Shown here piece by piece: positions 26,463 through 35,176 of a stretch of 64,000 bases of DNA. The stretch is from Bosea sp. ANAM02 (GTDB lineage Bacteria; Pseudomonadota; Alphaproteobacteria; Rhizobiales; Beijerinckiaceae). The notes beneath the pieces are model-generated. The model worked only from the letters and a program-made list of their open reading frames with translations. It searched no databases and was not told the origin of the DNA. A program made the translations under genes and the position numbers. Position 1 is the stretch's first letter; the number at the start of each line of letters is the position of its first letter. Where the stretch lies: the NCBI RefSeq assembly GCF_011764485.1, contig NZ_AP022848.1:2446001-2510000 (forward strand), written 5' to 3'.

Positions 26463-28304
26463 ATGATTTCGGAGTCGGCGGCCGTCTCGGCGCCGAATGA
26501 CGCTATGTCTCACGATACTCAAACCGGGCGGCGCGAGCCGTTCCGGGCCGTTCTCGGCTTCACGTTCAAGCATTGGGCGCGCCAGCCGGCGCAGGTCGCC
26601 TGGGTGGCCGGCGTCACCATCGCCGCCACGCTCGCCGAGCTGTTCACGCCGGTCTATGCCGGTCGCCTCGTCGATGCGGTGTCGGGCGGTGCCGGTGCGG
26701 GCGGTACGGAGGCGGCGCTCTGGGCGCTCGGCGCAATGATGGTGCTCGCCGCCATCATGGTGCTCGGGCGGCATTTCGCCTTTGTCGGGTTGACCGTGAT
26801 GACGCTGCGCACGATGAGCGACGTCTCGCAGGAGGCTTTCGCGCGCCTGCAGCGCTTCTCGACCGACTGGCACGCGAACAACTTCGCGGGCTCGACGGTG
26901 CGCAAGATCACGCGCGGCATGTGGGCGCTCGACCTGCTGACCGACACGGTCCTGATCGCACTTCTGCCCTCGCTGGTCATCCTGCTCGGCATGACGGCGG
27001 TGCTGGCCTGGCACTGGCCGGCGATGGGCCTCGTCGTCGCGCTGGGCGCGCTCGTCTATATCGGGCTGACGCTGGCGCTCTCGCTGCGCTTCGTCGCGCC
27101 GGCGGCACGGCTCGGCAACGCTTGGGATACGCGCCTGGGCGGTGCGCTGGCCGATGCCATCACCTGCAACCCGGTGGTGAAGGCTTATGGCGGCGAGGCC
27201 CGCGAGGATCTGCGGCTGGCGACGGTCGTCTCCAAGTGGAGCCTGCGGACGCGGCGCGCCTGGTTGCGCGGCACCTGGTCGGGCACCGGCCAGAACGTCG
27301 TGCTGCTGGCGCTGCGCGCGGCGGTGATCGGGCTCGTGATCTGGCTCTGGGCGAACGGGCAGGCTTCTCCCGGCGACGTCGCCTTCGTGCTGACGGCCTA
27401 TGCGGTGGTGCATGGCTATCTGCGCGATGTCGGCCAGCACGTCCACAATCTGCAGCGCTCGGTCAACGACATGGAGGAGCTCGTCTGGATGCACGACCTT
27501 CCCTATGGCGTCCCGGACCGAAAGGGCGCGGTGGATATGGGCGTGACCGCGGGCGAGATCACCTTCGAGGACGTGACCTTCCACTATGGAGGCCATCACG
27601 ATCCGCTCTACCGCGATTTCTCGCTGGCCATCCGTGGCGGTGAGAAGGTCGGCCTGGTCGGCCGCTCGGGCTCCGGCAAGACGACCTTCGTCAAGCTGGT
27701 GCAGCGTCTCTACGACGTCACCGGGGGCCGCATCGCGATCGACGGGCAGGATATCGCCGGCGTCACGCAGGCGTCCCTGCGCCAGCAGATCGCGATCGTG
27801 CAGCAGGAGCCGGTGCTGTTCCACCGCTCACTGGCGGAGAACATCGCCTATGGCCGGCCGGGCGCGAGCCTGGCGCAGGTCGAGCAGGCGGCGAAGCTCG
27901 CCAATGCGCATGAGTTCATCATGCGCCTGCCCAAGGGCTACGCCACGCTCGTGGGCGAGCGCGGCATCAAGCTCTCGGGCGGCGAGCGCCAGCGTGTCGC
28001 GCTGGCCCGCGCCTTCCTGGCCGATGCGCCGATCCTGATCCTGGACGAGGCGACTTCGAGCCTCGATTCGGAATCGGAGGCGCTGATCCAGCAGGCGATC
28101 GAGCGCCTGATGGAAGGCCGCACGACGATCGTGATCGCGCATCGTCTCTCGACGGTCAGGGCCATGGACCGAATCCTGGTCTTCGATCGCGGCCGGGTGA
28201 TCGAGGAGGGCCCGCACGAGGCCCTGCTGACCCGTCCGGACGGCGCCTATCGCGCGCTGTTCGAGAAGCAGGTCAGCGAGCTGGCCAAGGGGCTGGCGGC
28301 GTAG
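26463..28304 (+). CDS. ABC exporter with fused permease and ATPase
   Basis: 613 residues. Six membrane helices (about 35-330) are followed by an ATPase domain with Walker A GRSGSGKTT (about 400), signature LSGGERQR (about 508), Walker B PILILDEATS and H-loop IVIAHRLS. This is a homodimeric MsbA/MDR-type exporter; the substrate is unknown (lipid, drug or peptide). The ATG at 26463 or the one at 26505 (MSHDTQTGRREP) may be the true start; neither has a good binding site. It is preceded by the leader ORF. Confidence 0.92.
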   Translation: MISESAAVSAPNDAMSHDTQTGRREPFRAVLGFTFKHWARQPAQVAWVAGVTIAATLAELFTPVYAGRLVDAVSGGAGAGGTEAALWALGAMMVLAAIMVLGRHFAFVGLTVMTLRTMSDVSQEAFARLQRFSTDWHANNFAGSTVRKITRGMWALDLLTDTVLIALLPSLVILLGMTAVLAWHWPAMGLVVALGALVYIGLTLALSLRFVAPAARLGNAWDTRLGGALADAITCNPVVKAYGGEAREDLRLATVVSKWSLRTRRAWLRGTWSGTGQNVVLLALRAAVIGLVIWLWANGQASPGDVAFVLTAYAVVHGYLRDVGQHVHNLQRSVNDMEELVWMHDLPYGVPDRKGAVDMGVTAGEITFEDVTFHYGGHHDPLYRDFSLAIRGGEKVGLVGRSGSGKTTFVKLVQRLYDVTGGRIAIDGQDIAGVTQASLRQQIAIVQQEPVLFHRSLAENIAYGRPGASLAQVEQAAKLANAHEFIMRLPKGYATLVGERGIKLSGGERQRVALARAFLADAPILILDEATSSLDSESEALIQQAIERLMEGRTTIVIAHRLSTVRAMDRILVFDRGRVIEEGPHEALLTRPDGAYRALFEKQVSELAKGLAA

Positions 28305-28326
28305 GCGCCGCTGGCCGACCCGCAAC

Positions 28327-28419
28327 GTCATGGTCGGGCTTGTCCCGACCATCCACGTCTTCGCCTTTCGAGGGGTGGGGCAAGAGGTGGATGCTCGCCA
28401 CAAGGGCGAGCATGACGGC
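28327..28419. repeat. Palindromic repeat family C, copy 2
   Basis: GTCATGGTCGGGCTTGTCCC then GACCATCCACGTCTTCGCC; then AAGAGGTGGATGCTCGCCAC and AAGGGCGAGCATGACGGC. Hairpins GGTCGGG/CCCGACC and GCTCGCC/GGGCGAGC flank a central stem. Almost identical to the copy at 28966-29057. Confidence 0.85.
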
Positions 28420-28425
28420 GAGGAT

Positions 28426-28944
28426 CTATTTCGGCGCCAGCGCTCTCGGCCGCACGCCCCTCACCGGGCCGGGCGGCAGCGGCGCGTTCTCGTCCTGATT
28501 CAAGGCCTTCAGATCGAGAGTCGGCTTGGTCAGAAATCGATTCAAGCCGGCAACGTAAGTCTCTGGCAGGCCGAAATGTTTTGCGCCGGCGATGACTGTT
28601 TCCATGTAGCCTGGCTTCGGCCGCCCGGGATCGCCGGAGCGGCCGATATAGATCAGCGCACGCTTGGCGCCGCCCGGCACGATCACCGGCTGGCTGATCT
28701 TCACATAGAGTCCGCTGGCCAGTTCCTCGAACTTGTCGAGGACGCGCATGTCGCTGAGCGAGCAGTCCCAGAGCACGCCATGGACCTCCTCGCGGGGATC
28801 GCGGATCACCGAGGCATAGCCGTCGCGCGTGACGATGAAGCGGTGGCGCGGCAGGCGGGCCGGGCCGAGCGGCTGCGCCTTCGGGCAGCGCTCGGCCATC
28901 CCGGCCGGGTCCATGTTGAGGCCGTAGGCGAAGTAAAGGGGCAT
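28426..28944 (-). CDS. Gamma-glutamylcyclotransferase-like protein
   Basis: 172 residues. MPLYFAYGLNMDPAGMAERC has the FAYGLNM core of the cyclotransferase fold, with WDCSLSDMRVLDKFEEL (about 59-75) and the conserved Glu in FEE. This family cyclises gamma-glutamyl peptides or gamma-glutamyl amines to 5-oxoproline. The frame runs 17 codons upstream into a family C repeat, so the ATG at 28944 is preferred. Near-identical repeats lie on both sides. Confidence 0.82.
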   Translation of the reverse strand: MPLYFAYGLNMDPAGMAERCPKAQPLGPARLPRHRFIVTRDGYASVIRDPREEVHGVLWDCSLSDMRVLDKFEELASGLYVKISQPVIVPGGAKRALIYIGRSGDPGRPKPGYMETVIAGAKHFGLPETYVAGLNRFLTKPTLDLKALNQDENAPLPPGPVRGVRPRALAPK

Positions 28945-28965
28945 GGCTGGGGTCGCACGCTTTCC

Positions 28966-29057
28966 GTCATGGTCGGGCTTGTCCCGACCATCCACGTCTT
29001 CGCGTTTCGAGGGCCTGGGTCAAGACGTGGATGCTCGCCACAAGGGCGAGCATGACG
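28966..29057. repeat. Palindromic repeat family C, copy 3
   Basis: GTCATGGTCGGGCTTGTCCC then GACCATCCACGTCTTCGCG; then CAAGACGTGGATGCTCGCCA and CAAGGGCGAGCATGACGC. Direct orientation relative to the copy at 28327-28419, about 640 bases apart. Confidence 0.85.
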
Positions 29058-29069
29058 CCGTGCTGCGCC

Positions 29070-30242
29070 TCACTTCGTCTTGTTGAACAGCTCCCGGCCG
29101 ATCAGCATGCGCCTGATCTCGCTGGTGCCGGCGCCGATCTCGTAGAGCTTGGCGTCGCGCAGCAGGCGGCCTGTCGGGTAATCATTGATATAGCCGTTGC
29201 CACCGAGGAGCTGGATCGCGTCGAGCGCGACCTGCGTCGCCTTCTCGGCCGCGATCAGGATCGCGCCGGCCGCGTCCTCGCGGGTGGTCTCGCCGCGGTC
29301 GCAGGCCTTGGCGACGGCATAGACATAGGCCCGGCAGGAATTCATCGCGACATACATGTCGGCGACCTTGCCCTGGACGAGCTGGAACTCGCCGATCGAC
29401 TGGCCGAACTGCTTGCGCTCGTGGACATAGGGCATGACCACGTCGAGCGCCGCCTGCATGATGCCGAGGGGGCCGGCCGCCAGCACGACGCGCTCGTAGT
29501 CGAGGCCGGACATCAGCACGTTGACGCCGCGCCCGACCTGGCCCAGCACGTTCTCCTCCGGGACCTCGCAATCCTGGAAGACGAGTTCGCAGGTGTCGGA
29601 ACCGCGCATGCCGAGCTTGTCGAGCTTCTGATGGGTCGAGAAACCCTTCATGCCCTTCTCGATCAGGAAGGCTGTGATGCCGCGCGGGCCGGCCTCCGGG
29701 TCGGTCTTGGCGTAGACCACCAGCGTCTCGGCGATCGGGCCGTTGGTGATCCACATCTTGTTGCCGTTGAGGACGTAGCGGTCGCCCTTCCTGTCGGCGC
29801 GGGTGCGCATCGAGACGACGTCGGAGCCCGAGCCCGGTTCCGACATGGCCAGCGCGCCGACATGCTCGCCGGAGATCAGGCCCGGCAGGTATTTGCGCTT
29901 CTGCGCCTCGTTGCCGTTGCGGCGGATCTGGTTGACGCAGAGATTCGAGTGGGCGCCGTAGGACAGGCCGACCGAGGCCGACGCGCGCGAGACCTCCTCG
30001 ACCGCGATGCAATGCTCGAGATAGCCGAGGCCGGTGCCGCCATATTCCTCCTCGACCGTCATGCCGTGCAGGCCGAGCGCACCCATCTCCGGCCAGAGAT
30101 CGCGCGGGAACTGGTTGGTCCTGTCGATCTCCTCGGCGCGTGGGGCGATCTTCTCCTGCGCGAAGGCGTGGACGGTGTCGCGGATCGCGTCGGCGGTCTC
30201 GCCGAGGTCGAAATTGAACGGGCGCGGCGCGTTGGCGAGCAT
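29070..30242 (-). CDS. ivd: Isovaleryl-CoA dehydrogenase
   Basis: 390 residues, acyl-CoA dehydrogenase fold. It oxidises isovaleryl-CoA to 3-methylcrotonyl-CoA with FAD in leucine breakdown. [20 protein letters not shown] and [20 protein letters not shown] lie in the middle domain; [20 protein letters not shown] (about 248-267) carries the IVD-type catalytic Glu; [20 protein letters not shown] closes the C-terminal domain. GGGAGGATCCGCC precedes the ATG. The two subunits of the next enzyme lie at 35.5 and 41.7 kb. Confidence 0.95.
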   Translation of the reverse strand: MLANAPRPFNFDLGETADAIRDTVHAFAQEKIAPRAEEIDRTNQFPRDLWPEMGALGLHGMTVEEEYGGTGLGYLEHCIAVEEVSRASASVGLSYGAHSNLCVNQIRRNGNEAQKRKYLPGLISGEHVGALAMSEPGSGSDVVSMRTRADRKGDRYVLNGNKMWITNGPIAETLVVYAKTDPEAGPRGITAFLIEKGMKGFSTHQKLDKLGMRGSDTCELVFQDCEVPEENVLGQVGRGVNVLMSGLDYERVVLAAGPLGIMQAALDVVMPYVHERKQFGQSIGEFQLVQGKVADMYVAMNSCRAYVYAVAKACDRGETTREDAAGAILIAAEKATQVALDAIQLLGGNGYINDYPTGRLLRDAKLYEIGAGTSEIRRMLIGRELFNKTK

Positions 30243-30360
30243 GGCGGATCCTCCCGGAACATCGTTGGGGAGCGGGGCTCCCTTGACCTTCGCTTATAGC
30301 GGTCCGCGCCGAGAGCGTCAGTGCGCAGTGACGCCCGGCGCATCTTGGCGTCGATGCGTC

Positions 30361-31353
30361 TCAGTTTCCGATCACGCCCCGGCGCCGGAGCAGGACGAGG
30401 GTCAGCAGCGCGGCGACGAGGCAGGTCAGCGCCACGAAGACCGCGCCGGCATCCGATTCGACCCAGGGCAGGCCCTTCACATTGATGCCGAACAGGCCGG
30501 TGATGAAGGTCGCGGGTAGGAAGAGCGCCGTCAGCAGCGAGAGCACGTAAAGCTGCCGATTGGTGCGGCTGGCGGAACGGGCGGCGATCTCGTCCTGCAG
30601 CAATCTGGCCCGATCCTGCACCGACTGGACATCGTGATGCAGGCCGTCGACGCGCTGGAGCAGCCGTGTCGCCGCTGCCTTCACGGCATCGGGCGCGCTG
30701 CGGCCCGATTGCGTCTCCGCGAAGCGCCGGAACAGGACATGCAGGCCGCTGAGCTGGCGATGCAGCCGCACCGCCGTGCGCCGGACCGATCCGACGCGCT
30801 GCGGGCCGTCATGCAGGCGGTCGAGCAGGATATGGTCCTCGACACTGTCGGTCTCGTCGACCAGACGCACCACCGCATCGGTGACGTCGTCGATGATGTA
30901 TTCGATGATCTGCTCGAAGAGCCCGGCCGGGCTGGCGGCCGGCTCGCCGCGGTCGAGCGCTTCCGCGGTCATGCGGATCGAATGCAGCGCCTCGCGTCGC
31001 CCGGTCAGCAGGAACTGCTCGCCGATGATCCAGCGCAGCGCGCCGACATCCTCGGACTTGTCCGCGATGTCGCGGATCAGGTCGTGCGAGACGCCCCAGG
31101 CAAGATTGGCGGAATGGTCGAGCCGCTGATGCGGCTCATGCGAGAGGAAGGCTTCCTGCGTCGCGTCCGGCAGGTCCTGCCCGGCGATCCAGCTCTGGGC
31201 CCGCGTGTGGACGAGGTCGAGATGAAGCCAGATGAAACCCTCGGCCGGCGCGAGGTCCGGCATCTCGTCGCGCGGGATACGGGTGGGCTTTCCGTCCGCG
31301 TCGAAGCGATAGGCCCAGATGATGCCGGATTGGGACTGGAGATCGCTGAGCAT
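30361..31353 (-). CDS. zntB: CorA-family transporter, ZntB-like
   Basis: 330 residues. A large cytosolic helical domain (about 60-270) is followed by two membrane helices: QLYVLSLLTALFLPATFITG and AGAVFVALTCLVAALLTLVL. The pore loop is GLFGINVKGLPW: GIN, as in ZntB, rather than GMN of CorA Mg2+ channels. ZntB moves Zn2+ with protons. The symbol is tentative, since only the loop separates these families. Confidence 0.82.
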   Translation of the reverse strand: MLSDLQSQSGIIWAYRFDADGKPTRIPRDEMPDLAPAEGFIWLHLDLVHTRAQSWIAGQDLPDATQEAFLSHEPHQRLDHSANLAWGVSHDLIRDIADKSEDVGALRWIIGEQFLLTGRREALHSIRMTAEALDRGEPAASPAGLFEQIIEYIIDDVTDAVVRLVDETDSVEDHILLDRLHDGPQRVGSVRRTAVRLHRQLSGLHVLFRRFAETQSGRSAPDAVKAAATRLLQRVDGLHHDVQSVQDRARLLQDEIAARSASRTNRQLYVLSLLTALFLPATFITGLFGINVKGLPWVESDAGAVFVALTCLVAALLTLVLLRRRGVIGN

Positions 31354-31447
31354 GCCGGATGTCCGCTGTCGCCACGGACATCTCCGGCGGCGCGGGGCCT
31401 AAGGGCGCCGTCGATATGACAGGGGCGTGACAGCCGGCAAAGCTATG

Positions 31448-32416
31448 TCAGTCCCGCCCGATCGAGCCGGTCACGTCGGCGCGACGGTTATCGGCCGTGC
31501 GTGCGTTCGGGATGCGACCCGGAGGCGCGAATTTGAGCCTGGCGCCGCCGGCCGCCCTGGGGGCGCGCAGGCCGGCAGGCGTGGCCGGCGGCGTGCGCAT
31601 CGCCACCTTCGGCTCTCCGCCATGCCATTTGCGCGAGCCGATGTCGAAGCGTCCGTGGCGCCAGGCGTCGAACTCGCGCTCGCTGCCGAAGAAGGCGTTG
31701 CGGTCGACATCCCCGGTGATGCCCGGCACGCGGCCGGTCGTGGTGAACTGCCAGAACTCCCAGCGGTCGCGCTCGTAGCGCTTCGCCAGCGGAGCCGCCG
31801 TCGAGCGCAGCCAGAAGGGATGGTCGTTGAGCTCGCCCTCCAGCACATCCTCGTGGAAATTGATGTCGGTATAGATGATCGGCTTCTTGCCGGTATGTTC
31901 GCGCAGGCCCTTCAGCATCTCGTTGATCTTGGCGAGCGCCAGCTCCTTCGAGATCCTGCGGGTGCATTGCGAGCCGTTCTGCCATTCGACATCGAGCACC
32001 GGCGGCAAGGCGTCGGGATCGCGCGGGATATGCTTCTTGAACCAGCGGACCTGCTCCTTGGCCGAACGGCACCACCAGACGAAGTGATAGGCGCCGCGGG
32101 CGACGCCATGCTTCTTCGCCTCGGCCCAGTTGCGCCTGAAATTCGGATCGAGATGGTCGCCGCCCTCGGTCGCCTTGATGAAGGCGAAGCGCGTGCCGGC
32201 ATCCTTGACGCGAGCCCAGTCGATCTCGCCCTGCCAGCGGGAGACGTCGATGCCCTGGATCGCCTTGCGCCGCGCATCGCGGACGCCGTGATGGGGGGCG
32301 CTGTCGCCCTTCTTCGGATAAAGCGCCTGCGCCGGCTCGACGAGACCTATCATCAGGGTCGCGAAGGCGAGGGCGTTCAGCCCGATCCGTCCGCTGGTCA
32401 GCTTGCGCGCCGGCAT
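31448..32416 (-). CDS. GH25 muramidase (lysozyme), copy 1
   Basis: 322 residues. Signal peptide about 1-30 (LNALAFATLMIGLVEPAQA), then a GH25 domain: IQGIDVSRWQGEIDWARVKD (about 50-69), FAFIKATEGGDHLD (about 78), VLDVEWQNGS (about 137) with the catalytic DxE pair, then a basic 70-residue tail. It should cut peptidoglycan between MurNAc and GlcNAc. The ATG at 32416 follows GGGAGAAACAC; an ATG 15 bases earlier is inside this site. A close paralogue follows upstream at 32536. Confidence 0.9.
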   Translation of the reverse strand: MPARKLTSGRIGLNALAFATLMIGLVEPAQALYPKKGDSAPHHGVRDARRKAIQGIDVSRWQGEIDWARVKDAGTRFAFIKATEGGDHLDPNFRRNWAEAKKHGVARGAYHFVWWCRSAKEQVRWFKKHIPRDPDALPPVLDVEWQNGSQCTRRISKELALAKINEMLKGLREHTGKKPIIYTDINFHEDVLEGELNDHPFWLRSTAAPLAKRYERDRWEFWQFTTTGRVPGITGDVDRNAFFGSEREFDAWRHGRFDIGSRKWHGGEPKVAMRTPPATPAGLRAPRAAGGARLKFAPPGRIPNARTADNRRADVTGSIGRD

Positions 32417-32456
32417 GTGTTTCTCCCGCATCAGAGGTCCAGATGCGGGGAGCGTG

Positions 32457-32473
32457 GTTAAGCGCCGGTTAGA
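32457..32473 (-). promoter_or_regulatory. CtrA-like site upstream of GH25 copy 1
   Basis: On the minus strand the sequence reads CTAA-CCGGCGC-TTAACC. The CtrA consensus is TTAA-N7-TTAA(C); only the first base of the left half differs. It lies about 40 bases upstream of the start at 32416. One mismatch site can occur by chance. Confidence 0.3.
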
Positions 32474-32535
32474 ATTGCAGCGCAGTCGAGGAATGAATTT
32501 CAGCCTTGGTTAACCGGCCGGATTCAGGCCCTCGC

Positions 32536-33528
32536 TCAATCGAGGACGACGGGCTCGACCTGATTGTCCATGGCCCGCATGGTCGAGGCGACGGCCGGCA
32601 CGCTGCCGGGGATGCGCGCCATCGGCACGTCGCTTGGCTCCTGCGGCTCGGGGGCAGACGGCGCAGGGGGCATGGCGGGCGCAGGCAGCGGCGCCTGCTG
32701 GATCGGGGCAGGCTGTGCCGGTGCCTCCTGCCGGTTCCAGCGCCGCGTGCCGATATCGTATTCGCCGCGCAGCCAGCCGGCGAACTGGCTTTCGCTGCCG
32801 AAGAAGGCATTGCGGTCGACATCGCCCTTGATGCCGGGTACCCGCCCGGTGGTGGTGAACTGCCAGAAAGCCCAGGGGCGGTTGCTGTAGCGCGCCTCCG
32901 GCAGCGCTGCGGTCGAGCGGATCCAGTACGGGTAATCGTTGAACTGCCCCTCCAATACCTCGCGGTGGAAGGTGATGTCGGTATAGATCACCGGCTTCTT
33001 GCCGGTGAGCTGCTCGAGCTCGGTCAGCATGAGCGCGATCTTCTCGCGGGCAAGCTGGGCGTCGATCTTGCGCGAGCAGGTCCGCGAATGGCCGTTCCAT
33101 TCGACGTCGAGCACGGGCGGCAGTGCGTCGGGATCGTTCGGGATCTGCTGCTTGAACCAGACCGCCTGCTCATGGGCCGGGCGGCACCAGAAGACGAAAT
33201 GGTAGGCGCCGCGCGGGACGCCGGCGCGGCGTGCGCCCTCCCAGTTGCGGCGGAAGTTCGGATCGACATGGTCGCCGCCTTCGGTCGCCTTCATGTAGAC
33301 GAAGCGGGTGCCGGCCGCCTTGACGGCGCTCCAGTCGATCTCGCCCTGCCAGCGCGAGATGTCGATGCCGTGGACCGGGTATTTGTGGGCCGCCGCGACG
33401 CCCGGATGCGGGCGGGCATCGCCCTTCGACGGATAGCTGTCGAGCGCCACGCAGCCGCCGAGCGCCACGAAAGCAGCGATGGCCAGAAGGGGGAGAGCAC
33501 GGAAACGGGGCATGCGGCGAGCGTTCAT
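32536..33528 (-). CDS. GH25 muramidase lipoprotein, copy 2
   Basis: 330 residues. Signal II peptide with lipobox LGGC (cysteine at 26), so it is probably anchored in the envelope. The GH25 domain has VHGIDISRWQGEIDWSAVKA, VYMKATEGGDHVDPNFRR, and VLDVEWNGHS, very close to copy 1 over the whole domain (FTTTGRVPG..GDVDRNAFFGSE in both). A Pro/Ala/Gln-rich C-terminal linker (about 260-300) follows. The first copy has no lipobox, so the pair may act in different places. Confidence 0.9.
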   Translation of the reverse strand: MNARRMPRFRALPLLAIAAFVALGGCVALDSYPSKGDARPHPGVAAAHKYPVHGIDISRWQGEIDWSAVKAAGTRFVYMKATEGGDHVDPNFRRNWEGARRAGVPRGAYHFVFWCRPAHEQAVWFKQQIPNDPDALPPVLDVEWNGHSRTCSRKIDAQLAREKIALMLTELEQLTGKKPVIYTDITFHREVLEGQFNDYPYWIRSTAALPEARYSNRPWAFWQFTTTGRVPGIKGDVDRNAFFGSESQFAGWLRGEYDIGTRRWNRQEAPAQPAPIQQAPLPAPAMPPAPSAPEPQEPSDVPMARIPGSVPAVASTMRAMDNQVEPVVLD

Positions 33529-33623
33529 GTCGAGCAGAATTGCCGGGAATGCTTGATGGCCGGTTTACGTTACCAAAGTTCTGCCGCCTGTCAGCCCGAT
33601 CGGTGGCGGCGCGGAATCGGCTA

Positions 33624-33732
33624 GCGTCATTCTCGGGCGGAGCGCAGCGTAGACCCGAGAATCTTCGGCAAGGTAAGCTCAGGAGCCTCTTCCGGCATGA
33701 GATGCTCGGGGCAAGCCCGAGCATGACGGCGT
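33624..33732. repeat. Palindromic repeat family B, copy 5
   Basis: GCGTCATTCTCGGGCGGAGC GCAGCGTAGACCCGAGAATC on the left; GAGATGCTCGGGGCAAGCCC GAGCATGACGGCG on the right. Same outer ends and small hairpins as the other copies. Confidence 0.75.
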
Positions 33733-33748
33733 GACGAAGTCCGGAAAC

Positions 33749-33779
33749 GCGAAAGGCGACCCGCTGGGTCGCCTTTCGC
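33749..33779 (-). terminator. Terminator of tRNA-Leu
   Basis: GCGAAAGGCGACCC (33749-33762) pairs with GGGTCGCCTTTCGC (33766-33779) over 14 perfect base pairs with a GCT loop. It lies 18 bases downstream of the tRNA on the minus strand. The following minus-strand bases are GTTTCC, so the T-run is short. Confidence 0.65.
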
Positions 33780-33797
33780 TGGATTTTCATCCGAATT

Positions 33798-33882
33798 TGG
33801 TGCGGTCGAGAGGACTCGAACCTCCACGGGTCTCCCCGCTACCACCTCAAGGTAGTGCGTCTACCAATTCCGCCACGACCGC
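33798..33882 (-). tRNA. tRNA-Leu (anticodon GAG)
   Basis: 85 bases including encoded CCA. Acceptor GCGGTCG pairs with CGACCGC, anticodon stem CTACC/GGTAG encloses TTGAGGT with anticodon GAG, the T arm has GGTTCGAGTCC, and there is a long variable arm (CGGGGAGACCCG region) as expected for leucine. It reads CUC and CUU codons. Confidence 0.95.
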
Positions 33883-34007
33883 AGCTCTGTTCCGGTTGCG
33901 GGCGGTGCAACCAGGGAGCGGCGCCGATCTAGCAAATCGAATCCGCCGCCACAAGAGCGTCATCAAGGAAAAACGCAGAAGCGCGATTTTTCCCCAGATC
34001 GGCCGGT

Positions 34008-34277
34008 TCAGGCGGCTTCGGCGACGGTCTGCAGGGTGTAGATCGTCGGGCGCTTCAGCATCTGGGTGATCTCGACCGAGATGCGTGCGCCGCTGACCAC
34101 GACGATTCCCTTGGCGAAGGGGTGGTTGTTGGCGAGAATCTGGACCTCGTCGGTCTCGCTGGTGTTGAGTTCGATGATCGCGCCGCGGCCCAGGCGCAGC
34201 AGCTTGTAGATCGGCATCTCGGTCTGGCCGAGCACCACCGTGAGTTCCACCGGGACGAGATCGAGATCGGCCTTCAA
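34008..34277 (-). CDS. Short FliN/SpoA-domain protein
   Basis: 89 residues consisting only of a SpoA (FliN C-terminal) domain: VPVELTVVLGQTEMPIYKLL, LGRGAIIELNTSETDEVQIL and ANNHPFAKGIVVVSGARISV. FliN forms the flagellar switch with FliM and FliG. No other flagellar gene is in the window, and full FliN is longer with an N-terminal region. It may supply the motor from an isolated locus or act elsewhere; an ATGGTTAA half-site at 34406-34413 resembles a CtrA half-site. Confidence 0.82.
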   Translation of the reverse strand: MKADLDLVPVELTVVLGQTEMPIYKLLRLGRGAIIELNTSETDEVQILANNHPFAKGIVVVSGARISVEITQMLKRPTIYTLQTVAEAA

Positions 34278-34416
34278 GTTCTGTCTCCGGAACCCTACTT
34301 CAGAATTGGACCAGCGAAACTTGCCTGCCTGCCGGTTTTGGGCGCAAGAGGCGTTGCGAGGGCCGTGCCGGATGTTGTCGCCAGCCCGGAAACTTTGGAC
34401 GGAACATGGTTAAGCC

Positions 34417-35121
34417 ATGGTGAAGATGCGTGAGGAACTGGCTGTCTCCTTCCTGCCGGAAGGGACGTCCGAGCCGGTCGAATGGGTCGTGAGCGAAGGG
34501 CTCGTCGGTTATGACGAGGCCGTCGCCGAGATGGAGGCCCGTGCCGGGCTGATCGCCGACGGGGTGGCGTGCGAGCGCGTCTGGCTGGTCGAGCATCCGC
34601 CGCTCTATACCGCCGGCACCTCGGCCCGCGACGAGGACCTGATCGCTCCCGAGCGATTCCCGGTGTTCCGCTCCGGGCGGGGTGGGCAGTTCACCTATCA
34701 CGGCCCGGGCCAGCGCGTGGCCTATGTCATGATCGACCTGAAGCGGCGCCAGCCGGATCTGCGCCGCTTCGTCGCCGCGCTGGAAGGCTGGCTGATCGGC
34801 GCGCTCGACGATTTCAACGTGCGCGGCGAGCGACGGGAGGACCGTGTCGGCGTCTGGGTGCGCCGGCCCACCAAGGGTGCCGACACCGAGGACAAGATCG
34901 CCGCGATCGGCATCCGCGTCCGGCGCTGGGTCTCGTTCCACGGCATCTCGCTGAATGTCGAGCCGGACCTGACGCATTTCGACGGGATCGTGCCCTGCGG
35001 CGTCAGCCAACACGGGGTTACCTCGCTGGTCGATCTCGGCCTGCCGGTGACGATGCCGGAGGTCGATTCGGTGTTGCGCGAGGCGTTCGAGCGCGTGTTC
35101 GGCCCGACCGTCCAAGCCTGA
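34417..35121 (+). CDS. lipB: Octanoyltransferase (lipoyl synthesis)
   Basis: 234 residues. It moves an octanoyl group from ACP to lipoyl domains of dehydrogenases. [20 protein letters not shown] (about 59-78), [20 protein letters not shown] (about 88-107) and [20 protein letters not shown] then CGVS with the catalytic Cys are family motifs. A second ATG 9 bases on could also serve. Divergent from the FliN-like gene across 139 bases. Confidence 0.95.
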   Translation: MVKMREELAVSFLPEGTSEPVEWVVSEGLVGYDEAVAEMEARAGLIADGVACERVWLVEHPPLYTAGTSARDEDLIAPERFPVFRSGRGGQFTYHGPGQRVAYVMIDLKRRQPDLRRFVAALEGWLIGALDDFNVRGERREDRVGVWVRRPTKGADTEDKIAAIGIRVRRWVSFHGISLNVEPDLTHFDGIVPCGVSQHGVTSLVDLGLPVTMPEVDSVLREAFERVFGPTVQA

Positions 35122-35176
35122 TTTACCGGCCGTTAGCCATGGCGCCGCCATTTTTGCCCTTGGGGTTGGGCTGAAG

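Noticed and set aside
28944..28995. Upstream extension of the cyclotransferase-like gene (MDGRDKPDHDGK...)
   Set aside because: The extra codons come from the family C repeat; the same peptide arises wherever the repeat is in that frame.
34406..34413. CtrA half-site ATGGTTAA before lipB
   Set aside because: A single 8-base half-site overlapping a start region is too likely by chance and has no partner at the right spacing.
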